DNA of 6,879 bases from Candidatus Borrarchaeota archaeon (GCA_016840645.1 JAEORY010000211.1:1-6879); one strand, 5' to 3'. Positions 1 to 6,381 are shown, numbered from the stretch's first letter. The notes: generated from the sequence alone by a model not told the origin. Numbers and translations are program-made.

Positions 1-1126
1 CAATCACTTCAATATCGTCTGGAAAAGGAGCTTCTGGAATCGATGCCATGCAGGAGCTTGAAAAAACACCGCCAGCATTTTCTATAATGTCTGTGTATCC
101 CATACGGGTGGCTAATAACTTTATTTGGTCTGCTGTAGCTAACCATAATCGTGTATCTCTAGCAGTTTTTTTATTTCCTAATAATGCTGCAATGTTTCTG
201 ATTTCAGAGATCGAGCAATGTGGACATCCGAAAATTACCAAATCAACTTTATCACTACGCGCTGTACTGTACGCTTCCCAGGCTTCTTCTATACACTTTT
301 TGTCAACAGTTATTCTTTCTTCAGGGATGTTATCTCCAAATGCTTGATTGACTGTTGGGGCTTCAGGTGTGACTCCAACAACATGGCATAGTCCAACTGC
401 TCCAGAAATTGGCTAAGGGGTGAAAAGGAATTTACATTGTTCAACTGAAAGATTAGGCATCCCATTAATAACAACATTCCGATTTCGTGCTAGTGCACCG
501 ATATAGTAACCAAAAGCTCCAAAATCTTCATTAGAGAAATTCTTGAAATCAAGACCCTTTGATTCCACTAAAATTTGGCCATATCTATTCTGGGTTTCTA
601 ATAATCCAGTTAAAGGGGTTTTACCTGTGATTGCACTTGCTAAGGTACTAGTTGTACCTTCTCTGTTAGTTCTTGCCCCAAGAAGTGAATTACAAAAAAT
701 TTGAAGGCCTGAGCCGATCCAACTGCAAATATCTCCTTTTTTAGGGAGATTACCAACAAGAAAGGGAACACATGTGAATATTTGTAACCACTGCATTTTC
801 TTGTAAATTTCAAGCCGCTTATTGAAAAGGTATAACTCCTTTTCGGCAAATGATTCAGAGATGCCCATTTCCTTCCAGCAACGCGGATCAAATGCTGACA
901 TAAAGGCATGAATTGTGGTTAGAACGTTAGGATTTGTTTTTGCGCCTTCCGTCATTTCAAGCAATAACTTGTAAGGCTCGAGAGGCATGTTATGTACACT
1001 TGTGACGTTCACCATTATTTCTGCATCAAAAGCTTCACCGAATTTTACCAGTAACTTCATAGCGTTTTCTACGCCAGTTCCATACTCCCCATCAAACATG
1101 CGCTCTTCATCTTTGCTTAAAAACAT
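1..1126 (-). pseudogene. Aconitase X (DUF521) catalytic protein, interrupted by an in-frame TAG, 3' end off window
   Basis: Family members are iron-dependent hydro-lyases (cis-3-hydroxyproline dehydratase, mevalonate 5-phosphate dehydratase); the substrate here is unknown. The reading starts at ATG 1126 behind a GGAG site about six bases away. It shows YGTGVENAM (15-23), TCVP (118-121), NSLLGARTNREG (146-157) and ENR-like TQNRYG (178-183). Codon 238 (413-415) is TAG, but the same frame continues for 137 codons to the edge with SGAVGLCHVVGVTPEAP, then FGCPHCS (Cys 301) and SSSCM (Cys 359). These carry two of the three cysteines expected to bind the iron cofactor, so the 237-residue product should be inactive unless the stop is read through. 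The family is usually about 400 residues, so roughly 25 more lie outside. The gene is third in an operon, 31 bases after the UxaA small subunit. I call it a pseudogene; pyrrolysine or readthrough is less likely, and sequencing error is possible. The family assignment is firm. Confidence 0.85.
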
Positions 1127-1157
1127 TCTTTTCTCCTATCCCATGTTTTTGTTTTAT

Positions 1158-1427
1158 TTATTCCGGCGGGCGATATGTTTCTTCAACATTATGAGTGTGC
1201 ACCCATCCCCCTTGTGCAATATCTTCCTTCGCCATGCCTACGGATTCTCCGTACTTTATTATATCTTCCCCCTTTTTGATATCATCAATAGCGATTTTAT
1301 GTCCAAAGGAAATTGATTGCTTTACTGTAATTGTTTGATCGTTTACAGAAATTGTGGTATTTTCTAGGATCTCAGAAACAGCTGTTACGACATTATCCTT
1401 AGAATTAACAAGTATGACCTGTTTCAT
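1158..1427 (-). CDS. UxaA-family lyase small subunit (SAF domain), SuyA/altronate-dehydratase N-domain type
   Basis: This 89-residue protein is a stand-alone SAF domain, equivalent to the N-terminal domain of altronate/galactarate dehydratase (UxaA, GarD) and to SuyA of (2R)-sulfolactate sulfo-lyase. The diagnostic stretch is ISFGHKIAIDDIKKGEDIIKYG (about 39-60), followed by VGMAKEDIAQGGWVHTHNVEE with the conserved HTHN near the C terminus. The length matches split small subunits, usually 85-100 residues. The ATG at 1427 has an excellent AAAGGAGG site nine bases upstream. It lies 21 bases after the large-subunit gene, so the two are surely co-transcribed and probably form a heteromeric cytoplasmic enzyme. 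The SAF domain is thought to help bind substrate next to the iron site in the large subunit. The substrate cannot be told from sequence alone: hexonate, galactarate or sulfolactate type are all possible. Confidence 0.9.
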   Translation of the reverse strand: MKQVILVNSKDNVVTAVSEILENTTISVNDQTITVKQSISFGHKIAIDDIKKGEDIIKYGESVGMAKEDIAQGGWVHTHNVEETYRPPE

Positions 1428-1448
1428 TTGAACTCTCCTCCTTTTGTC

Positions 1449-2633
1449 TTAAATTGTAGGACCATAGGTCAAGATTTCCATGCCCTCATTATACTTTAGG
1501 ATCTCAGCTTTCGTCAATTTCCCAGAGGCTACGTTTAGCATTTCCTCATACAATCGTTCACCTGCTTGCTCGACAGTTTCTGTGCCTTCGATTATTCCAC
1601 TAACGTTAAAGTCCATATGTGATCGTAAATTTTCCCATGTGTTGATATTTCCCGTTAGCTTGATAACTGGCATGATCGGATGCCCTTCTGGTGCGCCTAG
1701 CCCTGTAGTAAATAGCATAAGTTGAGAGCCCGCTGCCGCTACACCAGTAAGATTCTCATATCCCCGTCCTGGGGTCGGCATAACATAAAGTCCCTTTCCA
1801 GGCGGTTTTTCAGCGTATCCTATTGTTCCTTTTACTGGAGTCGAACCACCCTTAGCAATTGCACCCAAAGCCTTTTCCTTGACAGTAGTGAGTCCACCTC
1901 TCTTATTTCCCTCCGTTAATTGCCCACCTACAGCATCCATACCGACTGCTTGCGCCCTAACTATCAGATCTTTTACCATGGCAATTATTTCATTACCCAC
2001 TTCGGGAGTTACAGCACGTGCTGCCAAGACGTCTTCGGAACCCATAATGTCACATACCTCACCAAGTATAAACGTACCACCATCTTCTATTAGTTTATCA
2101 GCTACTGCCCCTACCGCAAGATTTGAAGCAATTCCTGATGTTGCATCCGATGCCCCGCATTTTGTAGACAACATTAATTCGGAGGTGTCATATTCCTTTC
2201 TCCTTATTTGTGATGCTTCCAGTACCATTTCAGAGGCAATTTCAATGCCTTTTGCACATGCATTTGTACTGCCTCCTATTTTTTGAATCTCTACTAAATC
2301 AACAGGTTTTCCAGATTTAGCAATTTCGTCTGCTATTTTATCTGGAAAAACACTTTCACAACCTAAACTAACCAACAAAACAGCCGCTATATTAGGATTC
2401 TTTCCTAGACCAATAATTGTTTCACTTACCTGTTCAAGATCTGGAGGCAGTTTTAGACATCCTTGACGATGTGTTAGTCCTACTGTGCCACTCACATGCC
2501 TAGTGATTTCAAGAACCACCTCATTGGCGCATCCTACGGTTGGAAGAACCGCCACATAATTTCGGACACCAATTTCGCCATTAAGTCTTTCGAATCCAAA
2601 AAATGAGGTACCCATGTTCTCACACACATCCAT
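1449..2633 (-). CDS. UxaA-family lyase large subunit (D-galactarate/altronate dehydratase or sulfo-lyase C-domain)
   Basis: This 394-residue protein is the catalytic part of a split UxaA-type lyase, which removes water (or sulfite in SuyB) from a hydroxy or sulfo acid using iron. It shows GVRNYVAVLPTVGCANEV (22-39), THRQGC (54-59), SLGCE (89-93), STKCGASD (156-163), TEGNKRGGLTT (240-250), KGLYVM (280-285) and PVIKLTGN (322-329). Conserved cysteines near 35, 59, 91 and 159 are plausible metal or active-site residues. Length fits the family (about 380-400). Family proteins usually begin shortly before the GxxRxxGxxGVRN segment, so ATG at 2615 (residue 7) is an alternative start; neither ATG has a good ribosome site. 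It heads the operon with the small subunit and aconitase X. The C-terminal half recalls SuyB (PVIKLT, DFNVSG), but I would not fix the substrate. Confidence 0.9.
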   Translation of the reverse strand: MDVCENMGTSFFGFERLNGEIGVRNYVAVLPTVGCANEVVLEITRHVSGTVGLTHRQGCLKLPPDLEQVSETIIGLGKNPNIAAVLLVSLGCESVFPDKIADEIAKSGKPVDLVEIQKIGGSTNACAKGIEIASEMVLEASQIRRKEYDTSELMLSTKCGASDATSGIASNLAVGAVADKLIEDGGTFILGEVCDIMGSEDVLAARAVTPEVGNEIIAMVKDLIVRAQAVGMDAVGGQLTEGNKRGGLTTVKEKALGAIAKGGSTPVKGTIGYAEKPPGKGLYVMPTPGRGYENLTGVAAAGSQLMLFTTGLGAPEGHPIMPVIKLTGNINTWENLRSHMDFNVSGIIEGTETVEQAGERLYEEMLNVASGKLTKAEILKYNEGMEILTYGPTI

Positions 2634-2670
2634 TGAATTTCATATAATGTAAGTCATATTTTTAATTTAT

Positions 2671-2710
2671 GCGGCGGGAAGTCCCCCTCCGTCAGGGTGG
2701 GGTAGTTCAC
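2671..2710 (-). repeat. Orphan IS200/IS605-type end hairpin, near-copy of the omega-RNA 5' hairpin
   Basis: Read on the minus strand this is GTGAACTACCCC-A-CCCTGAC-GGA-G-GGGG followed by ACTTCCCGC. It matches the plus-strand start of the omega-RNA at 6381-6410 at all but about three positions over the first 28 bases, and the similarity continues through CTT after a one-base gap. On either strand it folds into a GC-rich hairpin with a four-base loop. Sequences of this kind mark ends of IS200/IS605-family (TnpB/IscB) elements. No tnpB, iscB or omega-RNA body is next to it, so it is a solo remnant or a reused RNA element. It lies 38 bases upstream of the lyase large-subunit gene and would be in that operon's leader if transcription starts beyond it. 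Confidence 0.65.
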
Positions 2711-2791
2711 CAGCTCTCTTAAGTTCAAAAAAATATTTGAGAAGATTACAATCCACTAAATTCCAATTAAGGACGTTAGTTGCGTATAGAC

Positions 2792-2827
2792 TTGAAGTAT
2801 AACTTCTTCTTATATAATATATATTAT
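2792..2827 (+). promoter_or_regulatory. Possible promoter/operator patch with two dyads
   Basis: TTGAAG (2792-2797) and TATAAT (2813-2818) resemble a sigma-A promoter on the plus strand but with a short 15-base spacer. The -35-like box overlaps a dyad GAAGT-ATA-ACTTC, and the -10-like box overlaps the perfect palindrome ATAATATATATTAT. The region is very AT-rich, so chance is a serious alternative. If real it would give the DUF362 gene a leader of over 350 bases. Confidence 0.2.
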
Positions 2828-3178
2828 CTGAGCTATATTAAAGATAGTGATCTACTAAGCGGTATTTTATCTCAAAAACTGAAATACGCATAACATATGA
2901 ACTTTATAAGAACACGTCCATGATGTCTCCTAAAATCGATCAGATCAACCATAAGACGACTTTTAAGGCTAGAAAGTTTTCTCAATTTCTGTGGGCCTAT
3001 TAAAAAGCCTAATTTTGTATTTTTTCTCCTTTTAAGGATAATATCTTAATTTGATTTGCTTATATTGTTCAAAGTCTTACATAGTTCTATTAAAATTAAT
3101 ATATAAGACCTTTGCCAATTCTATGCGTATTTGCATAAATTTATAACTCCATGTTGTTTAATCAATTCGCTGAAACTT

Positions 3179-3196
3179 CAGGAGGTAGAAATAATT
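3179..3196 (+). promoter_or_regulatory. Strong ribosome binding site pointing to an ATT start for the DUF362 gene
   Basis: AGGAGGT (3180-3186) is a near-perfect Shine-Dalgarno and is followed after seven bases by ATT (3194-3196), in frame with the DUF362 gene. ATA sits one codon earlier. No ATG, GTG or TTG stands in frame at a usable distance: the nearest are TTG at 3131, upstream of the site and without a ribosome site of its own, and a TTG over 60 bases downstream, already inside conserved sequence. ATT is a known but rare start codon (as in infC), or this was once ATG. Confidence 0.6.
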
Positions 3197-4345
3197 CCAA
3201 CTGTAACTGTCGCAAAAGGCGTAAACCCAGAAAAAGCTGTTCAAAAGTTAGTTGGTTTGCTGGGCGGTCTAAAACTAAAAGGAAAGATTCTAATAAAGCC
3301 TAATATTGCGCACAATCGCCCAGCACCCGTAACCACAAATTCAGACGTAATTAAGGCACTTGTAACGTCGTATTTAACTGACGCAAGTGAGATTTTAGTC
3401 GGGGACAGCGCCTCGTATCCAACAAAACATATCATGAAGCGATCTTGGGAACGAATTCTTGAAGGTACTGGTTTAAATGAAGCAGTGCGTGAAGTGGGGG
3501 GAGAGGTGGTTGATCTCGACCAGTACGAATTTGTCGAGGTTGAAAATTCAGAAAATAAAGTCCTAAGAAAACCATTAATTTCTAAACTTATTTTTGATGT
3601 AGACCATGTCATCAATATTCCTGTTATGAAAACTCACCATATGACAACCGTGACGCTCTGCCTCAAAAATTTGCAAGGTATCATCCATGACTCTCAAAAA
3701 ACATACGCTCATCTTGATAACCTCCACCAGAAGTTAGTTGACATTTACAGATGCGTTAAAGACAAATTTACCCTGAATATAATAGATGGAACGATAGCGA
3801 TGGAAGGTCACGGTCCTGGACTTGGAACTCCCGTATATCTGAACACGCTTGCTGCGTCTCCGGATATTGTTGCCTGTGATGCAGTCGGTTGTGACATAAT
3901 GGGTATTGACCCCTTTGGTATTGCACATGTGCGCTTAGCAAACGCACAAGGATTGGGAGAAGGAAGACTTGACCACATAAATATAGTTGGTGATCCACTA
4001 GACAAGGTAAAACGCTACTTTACGTTACCAGATTTAGCTATAAGTGGCGTATATGATAAAGTGGATGTGTATGAAGGTGGAACCTGTCAATATTGCAAGG
4101 CAATCGTCAAAACCGCGCTACAATCTCTACACAAGAAAGGAGACATTTCGCTAGTCAAAGATATGCAAGTTATTGTTGGTAAAAATCCTTCCGAGCCATA
4201 TTCGGAGTCAAGTTTAGATTTTATTGTAGGCGATTGTGCATGTGAAAGCACAGACTGTCAAGGCACTCGAATTCTTGGTTGCCCTCCCTTTGATGCCTTC
4301 GTAAAAATCAGAAAAGCCGTACACAATGCTTTTGAGAAAAAATGA
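3194..4345 (+). CDS. DUF362 family protein with C-terminal cysteine cluster (probable Fe-S protein)
   Basis: This is a 383-residue protein if started at ATT 3194 (404 if started at TTG 3131, which has no ribosome site). DUF362 signatures are GKILIKPNIAHNRP near the N terminus, EILVGDSASYPT, HVINIPVMKTHHMTTVTLCLKNLQGII in the middle, and DGTIAMEGHGPGLGTPVYLN followed by DIVACDAVGCDIMGIDP. The C-terminal part has TCQYC (cysteines about 298 and 301) and GDCACESTDCQGT...LGCPP. The paired cysteines and GCPP ending are typical of this branch and probably bind an iron-sulfur cluster. The biochemical role of most DUF362 proteins is unknown. It has no signal peptide, so it is likely cytoplasmic. It is divergent from the lyase operon and 205 bases ahead of the ZIP gene. 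The family call is firm; function and a link to the lyase are inference. Confidence 0.88.
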   Translation: MPTVTVAKGVNPEKAVQKLVGLLGGLKLKGKILIKPNIAHNRPAPVTTNSDVIKALVTSYLTDASEILVGDSASYPTKHIMKRSWERILEGTGLNEAVREVGGEVVDLDQYEFVEVENSENKVLRKPLISKLIFDVDHVINIPVMKTHHMTTVTLCLKNLQGIIHDSQKTYAHLDNLHQKLVDIYRCVKDKFTLNIIDGTIAMEGHGPGLGTPVYLNTLAASPDIVACDAVGCDIMGIDPFGIAHVRLANAQGLGEGRLDHINIVGDPLDKVKRYFTLPDLAISGVYDKVDVYEGGTCQYCKAIVKTALQSLHKKGDISLVKDMQVIVGKNPSEPYSESSLDFIVGDCACESTDCQGTRILGCPPFDAFVKIRKAVHNAFEKK

Positions 4346-4550
4346 ATTGCTTATGTGTCGAAAGGTTGATTTATACGACAGTCCAAACATGTTGATTATA
4401 ACCGTTCCTTTCATAATAGCTATCTCTTACAGAGTGGTTATCCACCCACGAAATAGGTGTCTACAAAACGATACATTTGTCTATAAATGCGTCAACTGCT
4501 ACAAACCCTCTACTCTAACTAAGACCGATTAAAAGGAAAAGGGGAGTTAA

Positions 4551-5294
4551 ATGCCTATATTATGGATTATGTTGTTCAGTCTTTTAGGTAGTGTAGGCGC
4601 AATTATTACAGCAGCGTCCTTTCTTTTATTGCAGAAAAAAATACACAAAGACGTTCTCTCTTCATTAATCTCTTATGCAACCGGAACTTTGCTTGCTGCC
4701 GCATTATTGGGATTGATTCCACATGCTCTAACATACATTAGTCCTCTTCCAGTTTTATTCGCAGTCTTAGTAGGGATACTTCTTTTTTTCTCCCTTGAGA
4801 AATTGGTGATTTGGCGTCACTGTCATGACGTAGATTGCGAAGTGCACGGTGCTGCAGGACCTATGATCCTCATGGGGGATGCATTCCATAATCTTATAGA
4901 CGGAACTATTATTGCAGCTGGATTCTTGGTTTCTATACCACTTGGTATTATTGTGGGCCTCTCAGTTATTGCGCATGAAATTCCCCAAGAAGTAGGCGAT
5001 TTTGGAATACTTCTTCATGGCGGTTATTCAGAAAGAAAAGCACTATTCTTAAACCTTCTCTCTAGTTTAAGTACCGTACCTGGAGCAATTTTCGCTTATT
5101 TCGCTTTAGATATCATTCAAACCGCTATCCCTTATGTTATGGCTATTTCGGCAGCAAGTTTTCTTTATATTGCCTTATCTGATTTAACACCTGAACTCCA
5201 TCGTAAAGTTGGTGTCGGATATGCTCTCCGACAATTTCTTTTAATGATTGCTGGAGTTGGAACAATTCTTCTGATCCTTCAACTTCATCCCTAG
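4551..5294 (+). CDS. ZIP-family divalent metal transporter
   Basis: This 247-residue inner-membrane protein has about eight hydrophobic segments (near 3-27, 36-59, 66-84, 104-127, 129-158, 165-188, 191-210, 226-244). It takes up Zn2+, Fe2+ or similar ions in the ZupT/GufA manner. The transport-site motifs are intact: HNLIDG in segment 4 (H113, N114, D117) and HEIPQEVGDF in segment 5 (H142, E143, Q146, E147, D150). The loop between segments 3 and 4 is rich in possible metal ligands (WRHCHDVDCEVHG, 88-100), as is common in ZIPs. Length is usual for bacterial members. The ATG at 4551 follows a GGGGAG ribosome site closely. It lies 205 bases after the DUF362 gene, so co-transcription is possible but not shown. 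The metal cannot be assigned. No Zur- or Fur-like box was recognised upstream. Confidence 0.93.
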   Translation: MPILWIMLFSLLGSVGAIITAASFLLLQKKIHKDVLSSLISYATGTLLAAALLGLIPHALTYISPLPVLFAVLVGILLFFSLEKLVIWRHCHDVDCEVHGAAGPMILMGDAFHNLIDGTIIAAGFLVSIPLGIIVGLSVIAHEIPQEVGDFGILLHGGYSERKALFLNLLSSLSTVPGAIFAYFALDIIQTAIPYVMAISAASFLYIALSDLTPELHRKVGVGYALRQFLLMIAGVGTILLILQLHP

Positions 5295-5316
5295 TATTGA
5301 TAAAAATTCATCAATA
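5294..5316 (+). terminator. Weak hairpin just after the ZIP gene
   Basis: TATTGAT and ATCAATA (about 5295-5301 and 5310-5316) form a seven-pair AT-rich stem immediately after the TAG stop. There is no following T run, so intrinsic termination is doubtful. It may only stabilise the mRNA end between the convergent genes. Confidence 0.2.
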
Positions 5317-5470
5317 TCACGATAGAAGTTCCTCAAGTATTTCAAGAAAATTCAGATTTTCCGCGCCATTATGCAGACAACACTGTCTTGCGAATGAAAC
5401 TGAACCCAAAAGGTCTAAAGCCTCATAGAAGGTAATGAATGACAGGCAGAGGACGAAAAAAGTCTAACAG

Positions 5471-5842
5471 TCAACCACCTGCATGTTTCCATGCGTATAC
5501 ATTGATTTGCTTGTTGAATTCATCGTTTAAGGCATTCGAATTCGGGGTATCAAGCTGTTCATTGTTTTCAGATATTTCAAACGTTTCGACATTGATCTCA
5601 ATAACTTCCCCTGAAAACAGTGGATGTCCACCTTCTCGGAAACCATGTATTTTGAGTCGGATCATTGCTTCTCCCGAAGAACCCATTCTCATGCCTTCTA
5701 TAACTCCGTCAAAGTCTGTCCCTTCGTCTTTCAGAACTTCTTTTTTTGTAAGACTTACTTCCATTTTTTCAAGACAAGTTAAAGAATCCAACCACATTTG
5801 ACTTGGAGGTTCTGTACCTTTAAAGCGCCTTTGAGTTATCAT
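5471..5842 (-). CDS. Unknown 123-residue protein
   Basis: I do not recognise a family. The frame starts at ATG 5842 behind AAGGAG with a slightly long spacer of about 11 bases and ends at TGA 5471. The protein is acidic and soluble-looking, with no signal peptide or membrane segment. Residues about 40-90 alternate hydrophobic and polar residues in a way that suggests several beta strands (DFDGVIEGMRM, EAMIRLKIHGF, FSGEVIEINVETFEI). A polar, probably disordered linker (ENNEQLDTPNSN) follows, then a short tail ending KHAGG. It converges on the ZIP gene with 176 bases between stops. Coding is supported by the ribosome site, the length and protein-like composition. A decayed IS-end hairpin lies about 60 bases upstream. 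Confidence 0.65.
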   Translation of the reverse strand: MITQRRFKGTEPPSQMWLDSLTCLEKMEVSLTKKEVLKDEGTDFDGVIEGMRMGSSGEAMIRLKIHGFREGGHPLFSGEVIEINVETFEISENNEQLDTPNSNALNDEFNKQINVYAWKHAGG

Positions 5843-5902
5843 AAGGCAAATCTCTCCTTTAGTTTGACCTAAAGCGTATACTCTTTTAATAGTTTAAGTA
5901 TT

Positions 5903-5937
5903 ACGGCAGGAAATCTCCTTCCGAGAGGAATGGAATA
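5903..5937 (-). repeat. Decayed third copy of the IS-end hairpin
   Basis: Aligned without gaps to 2672-2705, this segment keeps CGGC-GGAA-TC-CC-TCCG and differs mainly by G-to-A and C-to-T changes. Read on the minus strand, the last 19 aligned bases have 15 identities and four differences, all transitions. It is in the same orientation as the copy at 2671-2710 and, like it, lies a short way upstream of a minus-strand gene. It is an old IS remnant or a shared leader element. Confidence 0.4.
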
Positions 5938-5985
5938 AAAGCTGATGGCTTTTTATAGTTACTTGAAACCTATAAATATGGTACC

Positions 5986-6345
5986 GTGAGTGTACCCGTA
6001 ATGCCCGACTGGGTGGAGGTATATCATCCTATAAACGACCAGTCAGCACGTGAAAGGGCTAAACGTGAGGATGCCCGTGCATGAGGTCTTATCCAGCTCG
6101 GCAAGATAGTCCCCTTATTGTGTGTAGCTGGCTCACCTGTCGGACAGGCAGATAACAGATCAATAGCATCCTATAGGCAGATAATAAAGGGGCAGGATAA
6201 GGGTGAGGAGCGTGTGCAACCTGGTAAGCTTCCATAAGCCCATAGCTGTAGTGACAGTGGCGAAGCGTCGCCTCCCGTGAGGGAGCGAGAACTACAATGG
6301 AAAGTTGGAAGCCCTATCCGAAAGGGTGGGGAGGATGTCATGTAT
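5986..6345 (+). ncRNA. Large structured RNA, possibly the 5' part (domain I) of a group II intron
   Basis: The block has no open frame but many helices. GACTGG 6007-6012 pairs with CCAGTC 6039-6044. CTTATCC 6088-6094 pairs with GGATAAG 6195-6201 and encloses CCCCTTATT 6111-6119 with AATAAAGGGG 6183-6192, which in turn encloses the hairpin CCTGT/ACAGG (6136-6148). TGTAGT 6247-6252 pairs with ACTACA 6291-6296 around two hairpins, GGCGA/TCGCC (6259-6272) and CTCCC-GTGA-GGGAG (6272-6285). Finally CCCTATCC/GGGTGGGG (6312-6331) is capped by GAAA. Two GNRA loops and nested long-range stems are typical of group II intron domain I, and GTGAG at 5986 is close to the GUGYG intron start. No domain V or reverse transcriptase is in the window, so the class is inferred. 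It could instead be an extension of the omega-RNA. Confidence 0.45.
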
Positions 6346-6364
6346 AACGCGCTATCTTCTTAAT

Positions 6365-6381
6365 CTGCAATGGCTGCAATG
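6365..6381 (+). repeat. Tandem 9-base repeat at the presumed guide position of the omega-RNA
   Basis: CTGCAATG occurs twice (6365-6372 and 6374-6381) with a single G between, a perfect period-9 repeat. It abuts the first conserved omega-RNA hairpin, where IscB omega-RNAs carry their guide (the flank next to the left element end). Confidence 0.5.

Larger units (their letters stand above)
2634..3130. other. AT-rich divergent intergenic region between the lyase operon and the DUF362 gene
   Basis: No convincing gene is seen here. It must hold the promoters of both divergent units. It contains the orphan IS-end hairpin (2671-2710), a dyad GAAGT-ATA-ACTTC (2794-2806), a perfect 14-base AT palindrome (2814-2827), and an 11-base inverted pair (2882-2892 with 3122-3132). 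A TTGAAG/TATAAT pair (2792-2797 and 2813-2818) has only a 15-base spacer. A short GGC/GCC stem before a T-rich stretch near 2995-3030 is too weak to call a terminator. No riboswitch or tRNA fold was recognised. Confidence 0.6.

Noticed and set aside
48..347. 99-codon plus-strand frame opposite the aconitase X 3' part
   Set aside because: It is antisense to clear aconitase X sequence and has no ribosome site.
3131..3193. TTG at 3131 as the DUF362 start
   Set aside because: No ribosome site precedes it, while a very strong one lies 49 bases downstream pointing to ATT 3194.
4392..4417. Possible promoter TTGATT/CATAAT before the ZIP gene
   Set aside because: The spacer is only 14 bases, too short for a sigma-A promoter.
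4326..4532. 68-codon plus-strand frame overlapping the end of the DUF362 gene
   Set aside because: It starts inside the DUF362 gene without a ribosome site, and its translation has no protein-like pattern.
5439..5801. 120-codon plus-strand frame opposite the 123-residue gene
   Set aside because: The minus-strand gene has the better ribosome site and composition; this frame is its complement shadow.
6103..6112. AAGATAGTCC, similar to the group I intron S element
   Set aside because: No matching P, Q or R elements with P7 pairing were found, and the site sits inside a different long-range helix.
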